The translations under genes were made by a program, and so were the position numbers. From Anaerovorax odorimutans (GTDB lineage Bacteria > Bacillota > Clostridia > Peptostreptococcales > Anaerovoracaceae), in contig NZ_JANFXK010000016.1 of assembly GCF_024459955.1 (NCBI RefSeq), positions 34,196-98,195 on the forward strand: 64,000 nt of DNA, given 5' to 3'. The notes beneath the pieces were generated by a model. The model saw nothing but the letters and a program-made list of their open reading frames with translations, did no database searches and was not told the origin of the DNA. Below are positions 1-8,790 of the stretch, piece by piece; the stretch's first letter is position 1; every line of letters starts with the position of its first letter.

Positions 1-1103
1 GTTCCTTTCAGGTGATCGCCCGATGGCGTTACCAGAATCGTCGGTCTTTCGTATTTGTCTTTCAGCTTGCCGGCAACAATTCCCGCAATACCTTCATGCA
101 CGTCTTCCGCGTAAACCACCAGAAAATTCCGGTCTGCCAGATGCTGGTCGATAATCTGTGTACAGAGCTGATAGGCCTCCTCCTGGGTCTTTTTGCGCTG
201 CTTGTTAAAATCAATCAGCTGCGATACCTGACGGCCCACAGCGTCCTTATCCTTTTCCAGCATCAGACTGGCAGCTATCTTGGCGTCGCCCATTCTTCCC
301 GCCGCATTGAGATGGGGCGCCACGCCAAAGGCAATCTGATCAGATCGCAGACTGTCCCTTTTTAGAGAAATACCCTCGATCAAGGCCGCAAGCCCGGGCC
401 TCAGCCCACTGCTGATAATATGCATACCATGTTTGACCAGGGTTCTGTTTTCGTCCAAAAGAGGGACCACGTCTGCGATGGTTCCCAGAGCCACCAGATC
501 AAGGGCCCTGTTGAGGACCTTCCTGGGGATATCGGCTTTTTTCTGAATTCCCTGTATCAGCTTGAAAGCTACCCCGCAGCCTGCCAGTTCGCGAAAGGGA
601 TAAAGACAATCCGGCCGTTTGGGATTAATCAGCAGACAATCGGCCCTCACATCGGTAATACTGTGATGATCGGTTACCAGTACCTCCATACCCAGCTCCT
701 TTGCCAGCTCCACCTCTTCGTAGGAAACGCTTCCGCAGTCTACGGTCACCAGCACATCGCTGCCGCCGGCCCTGATTTTTCTCACTGCTTCGGCGTTGAG
801 GCCGTAGCCTTCATCAAAACGGGAAGGAATATAATATTGCAGCCGATCTGTCAGTGTTCCTAAAAACTCCATAAGAATACTGACGGAGGTAATTCCGTCA
901 GCATCATAATCGCCATAAACGCAAATTCTTTTTTTATCATGGATAGCCCGTAATAGCAAATCCACTCCCGCCTCCAGATCGGAGAGCAGGAATGGATCGT
1001 AAGTCTTTTGCGGTTTATCCGATAAGAACTCTTTTATTTCCGCATCATCGGAAATACCTCGCTTTTTCAGCAGTTCTAAAATAATCGGATCTATGTAATT
1101 CAT
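1..1103 (-). CDS. recJ: Single-stranded-DNA-specific exonuclease RecJ (N-terminal part, cut by window edge)
   Basis: RecJ is a 5'-3' single-strand DNA exonuclease of recombination and mismatch repair. About 367 codons are visible; the C-terminus lies beyond the left edge. The DHH phosphoesterase motifs are present in order: VYGDYDADG (about residue 77), TVDCGS and VTDHHS (DHH triad), followed by the HLNAAGRMG signature of the DHHA1 linker region. The ATG at 1103 is preceded by GAGGAG. It lies 30 bases downstream of the M23 peptidase gene on the same strand and may share its transcript. The family call rests on the motifs and is firm. Confidence 0.95.
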   Translation of the reverse strand, partial: MNYIDPIILELLKKRGISDDAEIKEFLSDKPQKTYDPFLLSDLEAGVDLLLRAIHDKKRICVYGDYDADGITSVSILMEFLGTLTDRLQYYIPSRFDEGYGLNAEAVRKIRAGGSDVLVTVDCGSVSYEEVELAKELGMEVLVTDHHSITDVRADCLLINPKRPDCLYPFRELAGCGVAFKLIQGIQKKADIPRKVLNRALDLVALGTIADVVPLLDENRTLVKHGMHIISSGLRPGLAALIEGISLKRDSLRSDQIAFGVAPHLNAAGRMGDAKIAASLMLEKDKDAVGRQVSQLIDFNKQRKKTQEEAYQLCTQIIDQHLADRNFLVVYAEDVHEGIAGIVAGKLKDKYERPTILVTPSGDHLKG

Positions 1104-1133
1104 CAGTTCTAACTCCTCTAATTTATAGGGACT

Positions 1134-2342
1134 TTATTTCAGATAGTTCCACGGATTTACATCGTTTCCGTAACTGCTGCCGCCCTTCCGAACCTCAAAA
1201 TGGCAGTGGTTTCCGGTAGAGCTGCCCGTGCTTCCAACTCTTGCTATTTTCTGTCCCTTTTTAACCTTTGCGCCGGAATGAGCTACCAGACTGCTGTTGT
1301 GGCCGTAAAGCGTATAGAGACCTCCTCCGTGACTGATAATTACCGCATTGCCGTAGCTTCCCAGATAGCCTGAAAAGATTACCGTACCCTTGGCCGCCGC
1401 TAATACGGAAGTACCGTAAGGTGCCGGAATATCGATTCCGGTATGCTTTTCTCTACCGTGGAACGGACAGATTCTCCAACCATAATTGGAAGAAACTCTA
1501 GTATGCCCCGGAACAGGCCATCCGAATTGTCCGTCATTGTAGGAGCTGCCGCCGCTTCCGCCGCCACTGCTTCCTCCACTGTTGCTGCTTCCGCCGTCCT
1601 TGCCGCCGCTGTTACTGCTCCCTCCGCTGTTATCGTTTTTCTTACTGTCCTGCTCGATAATGGCAGCAATGCGGTCCGCTTCCGCGTTCAGATCGGCAAT
1701 ATTATCTTCGAGAGCTTCGTTGCTGGCAACCACGTTGGCCTTTTTCTTGGAGACTTCGCTGCGGTTAGCCGTCAGCTCCGCCTGCTTGTTCAGCTGTTCC
1801 TGTTTCTGGGATTCCAGCTGGCCTTCCAGAGATTCCAGCTCTTTTTTCTTATCTTCTACCTTTTTATAATCTTTCTCAAGATCGGCAAGCACATCTTTAT
1901 CGCTGGAATACACTTTCTTTACCATATCGATATTGCTGATAAATTCCGAAATGCTGCCCGAACCCATGAGTACGTCCATAAAGCCGATGCTTCCGTTTTT
2001 GTACATAGTCCTGAGACGCACATTGAGATTTTCATTCTGCGTCTGGACATCTTCTTCCGCTTTCTTCAAATCCGCTTCCGCGGCCACGACTTTGTCCTCC
2101 GTGCCGGCAATTTTTTCCCGCAGATTTTCCAGCTGGTTTTCAGCTGAACTGATCTCCACCTCTAAGTCCTGAATTTCTTTGGACAGTTCCTGTTCCTGGC
2201 TTTTTCCGTTTTCCAGCTGCTTCTGCTTTTCCTGAATATCCTTCTTAATATCGCCGAGACTGGCACCGTAAACCGTGCCTGTACCAAATAACAAGGTGAA
2301 AATAAGCAGCAGAGCGGTAAATACTGTAATCTTTTTTCGCAT
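1134..2342 (-). CDS. Secreted coiled-coil M23 metallopeptidase (EnvC/PcsB-like, FtsEX partner)
   Basis: Predicted secreted peptidoglycan endopeptidase of 402 residues. A signal peptide (MRKKITVF... ending near TVYGA) is followed by about 210 residues of coiled coil rich in E, K, Q and L, a Gly/Ser-rich linker and a C-terminal LytM/M23 domain with the zinc motifs HTGIDI and HCHFEV. An upstream in-frame ATG at 2432 would overlap ftsX; the start at 2342 has a GGAGG box and leads straight into the signal peptide, so it is preferred. ftsE and ftsX lie directly upstream. In other bacteria FtsEX regulates a coiled-coil wall hydrolase of this layout at the septum, so the same role is inferred here. 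Confidence 0.9.
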   Translation of the reverse strand: MRKKITVFTALLLIFTLLFGTGTVYGASLGDIKKDIQEKQKQLENGKSQEQELSKEIQDLEVEISSAENQLENLREKIAGTEDKVVAAEADLKKAEEDVQTQNENLNVRLRTMYKNGSIGFMDVLMGSGSISEFISNIDMVKKVYSSDKDVLADLEKDYKKVEDKKKELESLEGQLESQKQEQLNKQAELTANRSEVSKKKANVVASNEALEDNIADLNAEADRIAAIIEQDSKKNDNSGGSSNSGGKDGGSSNSGGSSGGGSGGSSYNDGQFGWPVPGHTRVSSNYGWRICPFHGREKHTGIDIPAPYGTSVLAAAKGTVIFSGYLGSYGNAVIISHGGGLYTLYGHNSSLVAHSGAKVKKGQKIARVGSTGSSTGNHCHFEVRKGGSSYGNDVNPWNYLK

Positions 2343-2353
2343 GAAACGACCTC

Positions 2354-3247
2354 CTAAGCGTCTAAGAACTTTCTCATTGAAATGATGCTGCCGCAGGCAC
2401 CGATGCTGACACCGAGAGCGGCGAATATCCATACCAGGTTATAGGTCAGAAAATCGACCGGCACCATTGGTGTGGAAAGTACAGCAAATACGTCCTTCCC
2501 TATCAAATCCACAACTTTTTCATATACAAAGGCGGAAATCCCCACCGAGATTCCTGCCGAAAAAAGACCGATAATAATCCCCTCAGCCAGGAACGGCCCC
2601 CGTATGAACCAGTTGGTCGCTCCCACGTATTTCATAATGCTGATTTCTCTTGCCCGGTTGAATACCGTTAGCTTGATGGTGTTGGATACCACCACCACCG
2701 ATACGATAATCAGGAATATCATAATCACGATCGCGGCCAATTGCACGAAACGGGTGGCGCTCATCAGCTTGTCCACTGTCTCTTTATAGTATTTTACATC
2801 TTCAATGCCGTCCAGAGCCGCGGCCTTAGCCGCTATGTCGTCGGCAGCCTCCAGACTGTTGATTTTAATGACGATGGAGTTGGGCAGAGGGTTGGAAGCC
2901 AGAGAATCCAGCAGATAGCCGCTGTCGCCCCATCTGGTCTTCAGCTCCGTCATAGCCTCTTCCTTGGTGCGGTAAGTCACATCTTCCACACCGGCTTCCC
3001 CTTTGAGAGATGTAATCATCGTATCCGCCTGCTCTTTAGGTGTCGTATCCAGGAGAAAGACTTCGATGGAGTCGTAGTCCTGGCGGATCATCGTGGCCGC
3101 GGTATTGATATTAATCACAATTACAAAGAACAATCCCAGAATCAGCAGCATGGCTGTAATGGCAAAGATCGAGGCCACGCTCATCGCCCTGTTTCTGAAA
3201 ACCTGCAGAAATGCCTGCTTGATTGTATAGAAAAAACGTCTGAACAT
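2354..3247 (-). CDS. ftsX: Cell division ABC transporter permease FtsX
   Basis: Membrane subunit of the FtsEX complex, 297 residues, the usual size. It shows one N-terminal transmembrane helix (about 22-47), an extracellular domain (about 48-165) and three C-terminal helices, including the FtsX-typical NTIKLTVFNRAREISIMKYVGAT stretch split here as NTIKLTVFNR and REISIMKYVGAT. The product transmits ATP-driven changes by FtsE to a wall hydrolase outside the cell. It begins 2 bases after ftsE ends and is followed 11 bases later by the M23 peptidase, which fits a three-component septal unit. Confidence 0.96.
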   Translation of the reverse strand: MFRRFFYTIKQAFLQVFRNRAMSVASIFAITAMLLILGLFFVIVININTAATMIRQDYDSIEVFLLDTTPKEQADTMITSLKGEAGVEDVTYRTKEEAMTELKTRWGDSGYLLDSLASNPLPNSIVIKINSLEAADDIAAKAAALDGIEDVKYYKETVDKLMSATRFVQLAAIVIMIFLIIVSVVVVSNTIKLTVFNRAREISIMKYVGATNWFIRGPFLAEGIIIGLFSAGISVGISAFVYEKVVDLIGKDVFAVLSTPMVPVDFLTYNLVWIFAALGVSIGACGSIISMRKFLDA

Positions 3248-3249
3248 TA

Positions 3250-4011
3250 TTACAAGTCTCCCTTTTTCAGTTTTTCATTAAATTGGCGCCGATGCTGCAA
3301 AGTATCCATCGTCACTTCCATTTTCGCAAGCGCTTCTTCGAATCCGTACGTTCCTATGTCGTCTCTTACGATTCGGCCTTTTTCAATGGCGATAACCCGC
3401 TTGTTCATTCTGTCTACGATGTCCTTGGCATGGGTAACCATGAGGATGGTCGTTCCCCGCATGTTAATCAGTTCCAAAAGCTGCATGATTTCCCATGCGG
3501 TCTCCGGATCAAGATTTCCCGTAGGCTCATCAGCGATGAGAATTTTGGGGTTGTTGACGATTGCCCGTGCGATGGCAACTCTCTGCTGTTCGCCTGCGGA
3601 CAGTTCGTTGGGATATTTCTGTGCTTTGGTACCGACTCCCACAAGGCTGAGTACCTGAGGGACCTGCCGTTTGATCGTCCTTGGACTCTGATGGATGATT
3701 TCCATCGCAAAAGCCACGTTTTCGTATACGGTCTTCTTCGGCAGAAGTCTGAAATCCTGAAAAACGATACCGACGTTCCTTCTCAGTTTCGGTATCTGTC
3801 TGTTGGAAAACTTCGTTACGTCTTCCCCTCTGACTTTGATCTTGCCTTTATTGGCATCTATTTCCTTTAAGATAAGCTTTACAAATGTAGATTTTCCCGC
3901 TCCGCTGGGTCCCACGAGAAATACGAATTCCCCCTTGTTGATTCTCACACTGACATCATCAAGACCTATGTTGGATTTGTAATGCTTTGTCACATTTTCA
4001 AAAACAATCAT
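3250..4011 (-). CDS. ftsE: Cell division ATP-binding protein FtsE
   Basis: Cytoplasmic ABC ATPase of FtsEX, 253 residues. Visible motifs are Walker A GPSGAGKST (about 35-43), the Q-loop VFQDFRLLP, the signature LSAGEQQRVAIARA, Walker B ILIADEPTG and the H-loop MVTHAKD. The early VTKHYKSNIGLDDVSV stretch is typical of FtsE. It carries about 25 more C-terminal residues than the E. coli protein, ending in a basic tail, as often seen in Bacillota. It is the first gene of the unit; a promoter candidate lies at 4053-4081. Confidence 0.96.
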   Translation of the reverse strand: MIVFENVTKHYKSNIGLDDVSVRINKGEFVFLVGPSGAGKSTFVKLILKEIDANKGKIKVRGEDVTKFSNRQIPKLRRNVGIVFQDFRLLPKKTVYENVAFAMEIIHQSPRTIKRQVPQVLSLVGVGTKAQKYPNELSAGEQQRVAIARAIVNNPKILIADEPTGNLDPETAWEIMQLLELINMRGTTILMVTHAKDIVDRMNKRVIAIEKGRIVRDDIGTYGFEEALAKMEVTMDTLQHRRQFNEKLKKGDL

Positions 4012-4052
4012 TCTGCGTCCGTGCCCCTTTCCTTTTGATAGACCTAATATAT

Positions 4053-4081
4053 AGTTTACTATAACCGACCGTTATTTTCAA
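4053..4081 (-). promoter_or_regulatory. Candidate promoter of ftsE-ftsX-M23-recJ
   Basis: On the minus strand, a -35-like TTGAAA (4076-4081) and a -10-like TAAACT (4053-4058) are separated by 17 bases, about 40 bases before ftsE. No other good sigma-A match was seen in this gap. Confidence 0.45.
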
Positions 4082-4174
4082 ACAATTATCGGCATTATTC
4101 CTCAAAACGTTACAATATTATCATCGGCAGGTGAAAATTATGTGAAAACCTGCTCGATATTTGCATATTTACCA

Positions 4175-4909
4175 TTATCGCCCGTCGGTAAAGTACAAAT
4201 CGATAATCGCATCTATTTTCCGACTGTCCTCAATATCCGCTTCACATGTACAGATCAAGTCCCTGCCGGGAAATATATGATGTTTTGCATATGTATTCAG
4301 TTTTTCGGCAGTTTTCACAGCATAATCGGGCCTGTCTAAAAGTCCGAAATGTTCCCAAAATATCAATTTACCGCCCCGATGACGTTTTGCTGTAAAATCC
4401 GGATAGTAGACGGATTCGCCTAATTTCAGAGCCGCTTCATAGCGATAAGAAATGTGCTTTCGTTCCAGAGCATTTGCTATCAGCATCTCCGATTTGGATC
4501 TTACCAACACACCTCCATTGGTCAGGTAATGGCGGTCTTCCGGGCAAAAGTCGTTCTTTTCATAGTCTTCTCTGCCCCAGGAATTGGCGAAATCCCGAAA
4601 AAAATAGCTTTGGGGCAGATCCTTGTATGGATTTGACAGCTCCCTTATAATTTCTGCCGATGACAGTTCCCGGTATCGTTTGTCAAACATCATGGCCGCT
4701 TTGGCGTTGATTGTCAGCCGTTTTAGCCGTTCCTTCAAATACGCCTTTCTTGCCAGCTGCGCAATCATCTGAGGGTCTTTGGTAATGCCCCTGTCTTTTC
4801 CATCATCGTGGCAATAATAGAAACTGCGCCGTTTCACCAGATATCCCTTCGGAAGCTGTTTCAGTTCGGCCTGAATTTCCTGAATCTCCTGCTGATATTG
4901 TTTATTCAT
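4175..4909 (-). CDS. Uncharacterised protein with a PD-(D/E)XK nuclease-like core
   Basis: A 244-residue soluble protein of unknown role. Its second half holds a pattern typical of PD-(D/E)XK-fold proteins: VRSKSEMLIANAL (Glu at about 144), then YYPDFTA (Asp about 170) and LIFWEHFG (Glu about 186). These could be the metal-binding acidic residues. The N-terminal third is lysine-rich and helical. It stands alone on the minus strand between ftsE and an AT-rich gap. The fold is inferred from motif spacing only; nuclease activity is not shown. Confidence 0.6.
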   Translation of the reverse strand: MNKQYQQEIQEIQAELKQLPKGYLVKRRSFYYCHDDGKDRGITKDPQMIAQLARKAYLKERLKRLTINAKAAMMFDKRYRELSSAEIIRELSNPYKDLPQSYFFRDFANSWGREDYEKNDFCPEDRHYLTNGGVLVRSKSEMLIANALERKHISYRYEAALKLGESVYYPDFTAKRHRGGKLIFWEHFGLLDRPDYAVKTAEKLNTYAKHHIFPGRDLICTCEADIEDSRKIDAIIDLYFTDGR

Positions 4910-5029
4910 CGTTCCCCCTTCGGCAGCGCCGCTTTTTCTTTTTGAATTGTTTTATGTAAAAATTTTACATCATACAAAGTGATTTGTCAAATAATGTAAT
5001 ATGTCGTCAAGGAAACTTATTTCTATGGA

Positions 5030-5113
5030 TTTTGATATTTTCTTCCGTTTGGAGAGCGATCGCACCAAAAAAATATCAAAACAGCCATCTATTAATGATC
5101 GTTTTGATATTTT
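5030..5113. repeat. Three-copy TTTTGATATTTT repeat, direct and inverted
   Basis: TTTTGATATTTT occurs at 5030-5041 and 5102-5113, with its reverse complement AAAATATCAAAA at 5070-5081. The middle copy can pair with either outer copy (12-13 bp stems), so two mutually exclusive hairpins are possible. A GCGATCGC palindrome lies in the first loop. The gap 4910-5234 is otherwise AT-rich and without a supported gene. Confidence 0.7.
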
Positions 5114-5234
5114 CTCAATAATATTATGAAATTTTAAGCGTATAATATCAATAATCTTATTATAAAAAAGATTTAATGATATTTCTGGTTGAACCGCTCC
5201 GCCGCAGCTTCTTCACCCCGGTTTTCGCCACACC

Positions 5235-5330
5235 CTATCCGCAACAGTTCCCGCCACACCCGTCTCCGCAGGCAGCCGCCGCTGTCACTCCGCGGCTTCC
5301 TTCCGGGCCTATCAATCCGGCGGCCAGCGT
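5235..5330 (-). other. In-frame cysteine/glycine-rich extension past the PrcB stop codon
   Basis: Directly after the TAA of the upstream gene (5331-5333) the same frame stays open for 31 codons and ends at a TAG (5235-5237). The last residues read CGDGCGGNCCG. Base composition jumps to GC-rich here. It could be a lost C-terminal tail, a stop-codon readthrough product or a tiny separate gene; no ribosome binding site was seen before the possible TTG or GTG starts. Confidence 0.35.
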
Positions 5331-5810
5331 TTATTCTTCGTACTGTATCCGCAGCTCGATTTCATCGGGAAGCTTGGAAAGATCCGTACTGGCTACCTTG
5401 ACCGGATAGGTGATGACCTGGGCCAGAGCCTTGTCTTTTTCAGGATCTTTGAAATCCGCATAAACCACCAGATTGGTTTTACCGTCCTTTTCTTCCAGGC
5501 TCATTTTGTCAATATCTACTTCAAAACCTGAGGTCGGTTTTTCGCCTCTGGTCACGACTACATAGATTTTGTCCTCCACCACACACGCCAGTGCCCGTTC
5601 CAGAGTTCTGTATTCCGGGATAACCTGACTGGATATGTCCTGAGGTATTTTGTTTTCGCTCAATGTTTTGAATTCCACTTTTTTGTCACCTTTAAACAAA
5701 TTCACCGCTACCAGGGCGGCTACCAAAGCAATAATAATAATTGCGATTATGATAAGACCTTTCTTCCCCGGCTTCCAATTTTTTTTCTTTTCCTTTTCTT
5801 TCTCTCCCAA
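5331..5810 (-). CDS. Membrane-anchored PrcB C-terminal-domain protein
   Basis: About 159 residues from a TTG start at 5810, chosen because AAGGGAG lies 8 bases upstream; an ATG at 5924 would add 38 residues of unlikely arginine-rich sequence without a clear ribosome binding site. A lysine-rich N-terminus is followed by one membrane segment (LIIIAIIIIALVAALVAV) and an extracellular domain with TRGEKPTSGFEVDI and a later VVYADFKDP, which resembles the PrcB C-terminal domain. Function in this organism is unknown. The frame continues after the stop into a Cys-rich stretch. Confidence 0.65.
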   Translation of the reverse strand: MGEKEKEKKKNWKPGKKGLIIIAIIIIALVAALVAVNLFKGDKKVEFKTLSENKIPQDISSQVIPEYRTLERALACVVEDKIYVVVTRGEKPTSGFEVDIDKMSLEEKDGKTNLVVYADFKDPEKDKALAQVITYPVKVASTDLSKLPDEIELRIQYEE

Positions 5811-5967
5811 AACAAAAACTCCCTTCCGTCTAATCTGCAATATGCCGGCTGTGCCTTCGCATACCTGGACATCTTCATCTTCATCTCTGCGGCGGAACCG
5901 CTGTCGTTTAAATGAACATGTCATATTTAAGACTATTCGGAAAGAGAGCTTGTTATTACTTGTTTTT

Positions 5968-6546
5968 CTAATCTTTTACCGGCGACAAAGTCTGCGCGAT
6001 TTTATCAAATTCTTCAGTCAGTTTTTTCTGGTTGCCTTCCAGACTCCAGCATACCAGCTGAACGTAGCGGTCGTTGATCTCAGCGCAGTAAATCTGGTAT
6101 ACCTGATCTACATCGTCTATCTTGCCTGCGATCATAGTTTTATAAGCATTGTAGCTGCCCAGCTTCATCTCCTGGGATTTGCTTGTCTTTTCCTCGTCGA
6201 TGTTTTTCCCCATATTCTTGACGACCATCTTGTTGTAGCCGGAAAGTTTTTCAGAAAAATTGTATTTGTTTTCGCTGATGAGAGCTATGTATCCCTCTGC
6301 ATTTTTGGCGATTGACAAGGTGGCGTCTTCGATATCCAGAACGTCCTTTGCGTCGGACCAGTCTTCATTGGCTGTAATCTGGAATCTTTCATCACTGGTT
6401 TTAAATACCTTTTCCTTCACCGGTGCCTGAGTAGTCTCCAGCGCCGCGGTTTCGTCAGCTTTTTCCTTGGATTGGGAAGTGCCGCAGGCCGCAAAGGACA
6501 GGCACATCATCAGGATCAGGCTAAGACACAAAAACGATTTTTTCAT
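5968..6546 (-). CDS. Small secreted lipoprotein of unknown function
   Basis: 192 residues with a lipoprotein signal peptide; the lipobox LSFAAC gives Cys21 as the lipidated residue. After a Ser/Lys/Thr-rich linker comes a single globular domain beginning KVFKTSDERFQITANEDW, whose layout resembles PsbP-like/DUF1795 lipoproteins common in Clostridia, though I cannot assign it firmly. It lies 24 bases after transketolase on the same strand. Confidence 0.7.
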   Translation of the reverse strand: MKKSFLCLSLILMMCLSFAACGTSQSKEKADETAALETTQAPVKEKVFKTSDERFQITANEDWSDAKDVLDIEDATLSIAKNAEGYIALISENKYNFSEKLSGYNKMVVKNMGKNIDEEKTSKSQEMKLGSYNAYKTMIAGKIDDVDQVYQIYCAEINDRYVQLVCWSLEGNQKKLTEEFDKIAQTLSPVKD

Positions 6547-6570
6547 AAAGCGATCTCTCCTCTTTCACAC

Positions 6571-7503
6571 TTACAGGCTTTTGACCGCCGCCACAATGTC
6601 GGCAGCTGTCATGCCGTATTTCTTCTTCAGCTCCTCCGGTTTTCCCGATTCTCCGTAAGTATCCTTCTGACCCACGAAAGCCATCTTTACCGGCGCGTTT
6701 TTCACTACCACTTCCGCTACGGCGCTTCCCAGTCCGCCGATCACGGAATGTTCCTCTGCCGTTACGATTTTGCCGGTCTCCCTGGCCGCCTTGACGATGA
6801 TCTCCTCATCGATCGGTTTGATGGTATGGATATCAATGACACGGGCGTCGATGCCATCCGCTGCCAGCTCTTCCGCTGCCATAACCGCTTCGTTAACCAT
6901 GATTCCCGTAGCAATGATGGAAACATCTTTTCCTTCGCGGACCTGATTGCCCTTGCCCAGTGTAATCTGCGCGTTTTCATCGTAAAATACCGGCACTGCC
7001 GCTCTCCCCAGCCTTACATAGCACGGTCCGTCCATGGCTACGGCCTGCTCCAGCAGCTTACCTGCGGAAACGCCGTCCGACGGATTGATAACGGTCATTC
7101 CCGGAATGGTCCGCATCAGTGCGATATCTTCAAAAGTCTGGTGGCTGGCGCCGTCTTCTCCCACTGTGATTCCTGCGTGAGTAGCGCAGATTTTCACGTT
7201 GGCTTTTGTGTAACCAATGGAGTTGCGGATAATCTCAAAAGCCCTGCCGGAAGCGAACATAGCAAAGGTGCTGGCGCATACGATCTTGCCGGAAAGGGCC
7301 AGTCCCGCAGCGCTTCCATAGAGATTCTGCTCCGCGATGCCCATGTTGAAAAAACGCTGCGGATAGGTGCTTCCAAATTCAGCCGTCATGGTGGATTTGG
7401 AAAGGTCCGCGTCCATTACAACCAGGTTGTCATATTTTTCTCCAAGCTCTACCAGTTTTTTACCGTAGGCCTGTCTTGTCGCCATCTTATCAGCCATTAC
7501 CAT
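6571..7503 (-). CDS. Transketolase, C-terminal subunit
   Basis: 310 residues carrying the pyrimidine-binding and C-terminal transketolase domains. Landmarks are DADLSKSTMT, FNMGIAEQNL (with the catalytic Glu that activates thiamine diphosphate), CATHAGITVGEDGASHQ and GPCYVRLGR. Together with the N-terminal subunit it interconverts pentose phosphate pathway sugars. Split transketolase genes are usual in anaerobic Bacillota. Its start overlaps the stop of the partner gene by a few bases, which suggests translational coupling. Confidence 0.95.
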   Translation of the reverse strand: MVMADKMATRQAYGKKLVELGEKYDNLVVMDADLSKSTMTAEFGSTYPQRFFNMGIAEQNLYGSAAGLALSGKIVCASTFAMFASGRAFEIIRNSIGYTKANVKICATHAGITVGEDGASHQTFEDIALMRTIPGMTVINPSDGVSAGKLLEQAVAMDGPCYVRLGRAAVPVFYDENAQITLGKGNQVREGKDVSIIATGIMVNEAVMAAEELAADGIDARVIDIHTIKPIDEEIIVKAARETGKIVTAEEHSVIGGLGSAVAEVVVKNAPVKMAFVGQKDTYGESGKPEELKKKYGMTAADIVAAVKSL

Positions 7504-8315
7504 TCACCTCCCAGTTCTTCTACTGCCTGCTTTGTCTGCTCTTCGCTTGGGGCCTTGCCATGCCATCCATATTCGCCTTCCATGAAGGAAACTCCTTTTC
7601 CTTTTATTGTTTTGGCGATAATCATGGTCGGCTTTCCCTTGCAGGCTCTTGCCTGAGCGAAAGCGTCGAAGATCTGTTCAAAATCGTGGCCATCAATATT
7701 TATCACGTTCCAGCCGAAAGCGCGGAACTTTTCATCAACAGGAGCAACAGTCATTACATCTTCATTTCTGCCGTCGATCTGCAGACCATTCCAGTCCAGA
7801 ATGGCAGTGAGGTTGTCCAGCTTATTGTGAGCCGCGGACATGGCCGCTTCCCATACAAGACCCTCCTGGATCTCGCCGTCGCCTAAGAGAACGTAAACTC
7901 TTGCCGGGCTTTTATCCACCTTGGCCGCCATAGCCATACCGCCGGCAGCGGAAAATCCCTGTCCCAGAGATCCCGTAGACATTTCGATTCCAGGCACCTT
8001 TTTCATATCCGGGTGTCCCTGGAATTTGGAGCCCAGCTTTCTCAACTGCAGGATGTCTTCCTTCGGGAAATAGCCCCGTTCCGCAAGGGCCGCGTACTGC
8101 ACCGGACCGGCGTGTCCCTTGGATAAAATAAACTTGTCCCTTCCTTCCATTTTGGGGTTTTTGGGGTCAATGTTCATTTCCTTAAAATACAGCGCCGTCA
8201 CGATATCCGCCGCGGAGAGGGAACCTCCCGGATGTCCGGAGCCCGCGTTATGTATTGCCTTGACGATTCCGGTACGGATATTTGCCGCTGTTTTTTCAAA
8301 CTGTGTGTAATCCAT
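7497..8315 (-). CDS. Transketolase, N-terminal (thiamine diphosphate-binding) subunit
   Basis: 272 residues with the ThDP-binding half of transketolase: HNAGSGHPGGSLSAADI at about 22-38, KGHAGPVQYAAL, GSLGQGFSAAGGMA and the GDGEIQEG motif followed by NKLDNLTAILDWN for Mg-ThDP binding. It forms the enzyme with the downstream subunit, with which it overlaps by 7 bases. A GGAGG box precedes the ATG at 8315. Confidence 0.95.
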   Translation of the reverse strand: MDYTQFEKTAANIRTGIVKAIHNAGSGHPGGSLSAADIVTALYFKEMNIDPKNPKMEGRDKFILSKGHAGPVQYAALAERGYFPKEDILQLRKLGSKFQGHPDMKKVPGIEMSTGSLGQGFSAAGGMAMAAKVDKSPARVYVLLGDGEIQEGLVWEAAMSAAHNKLDNLTAILDWNGLQIDGRNEDVMTVAPVDEKFRAFGWNVINIDGHDFEQIFDAFAQARACKGKPTMIIAKTIKGKGVSFMEGEYGWHGKAPSEEQTKQAVEELGGEW

Positions 8316-8362
8316 TCTTTTTCCTCCTGTGTTTATTTCTATCTATTAAAAGCGTTTGGACA

Positions 8363-8381
8363 GAGCGGCACCGGGCCGCTC
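8363..8381. other. GC-rich hairpin between mazF-like gene and transketolase
   Basis: GAGCGGC (8363-8369) and GCCGCTC (8375-8381) form a 7-bp stem with a 5-base loop. No T-tract follows on either strand, so it may be a processing or weak termination site rather than a classic terminator. Confidence 0.35.
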
Positions 8382-8400
8382 CGCCTCCTGCTATTAAAAA

Positions 8401-8763
8401 CTATTCAAACGTATTGGGATTCGCAATTCCCAAGCTTACGCCTAATGCTTCATCTACATCCGGTAAACGATCATGGTCAAGTGTGCCAATTCGTTCCTTC
8501 AACCTTTTTTTATCAATTGTTCTGAGCTGTTCTAAAAGTACTACTGAATTCTTACTGAGACCATTGCCGTCCGCTGCGATTTCCACGTGGGTCGGCAGAT
8601 TGGCTTTATTTTTCTGTGAGGTAACTGCAGCCACGATGATCGTCGGGCTGTATTTGTTTCCTACATCGTTCTGAACCACCAGGACGGGCCTTACGCCGCC
8701 CTGCTCGGAGCCGATTACCGGACTTAAATCTGCAAAATAAAGATCGCCTTTCTTTACCAGCAA
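8401..8763 (-). CDS. MazF/PemK-family endoribonuclease toxin, no antitoxin gene visible
   Basis: 120 residues of the MazF/PemK fold: [29 protein letters not shown] and IIVAAVTSQ are the family blocks. Relatives cut mRNA at short single-stranded motifs. The TTG start at 8763 has AAGGAG 8 bases upstream and is preferred over the GTG at 8772, which sits on top of that box. In Bacillus a mazE-type antitoxin gene sits directly upstream; here nnrD ends about 20 bases upstream and no small antitoxin frame is present, so it may be controlled by a distant antitoxin. Confidence 0.9.
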   Translation of the reverse strand: MLVKKGDLYFADLSPVIGSEQGGVRPVLVVQNDVGNKYSPTIIVAAVTSQKNKANLPTHVEIAADGNGLSKNSVVLLEQLRTIDKKRLKERIGTLDHDRLPDVDEALGVSLGIANPNTFE

Positions 8764-8790
8764 GTCCTTCACTCCTTATCTATTCAAATT

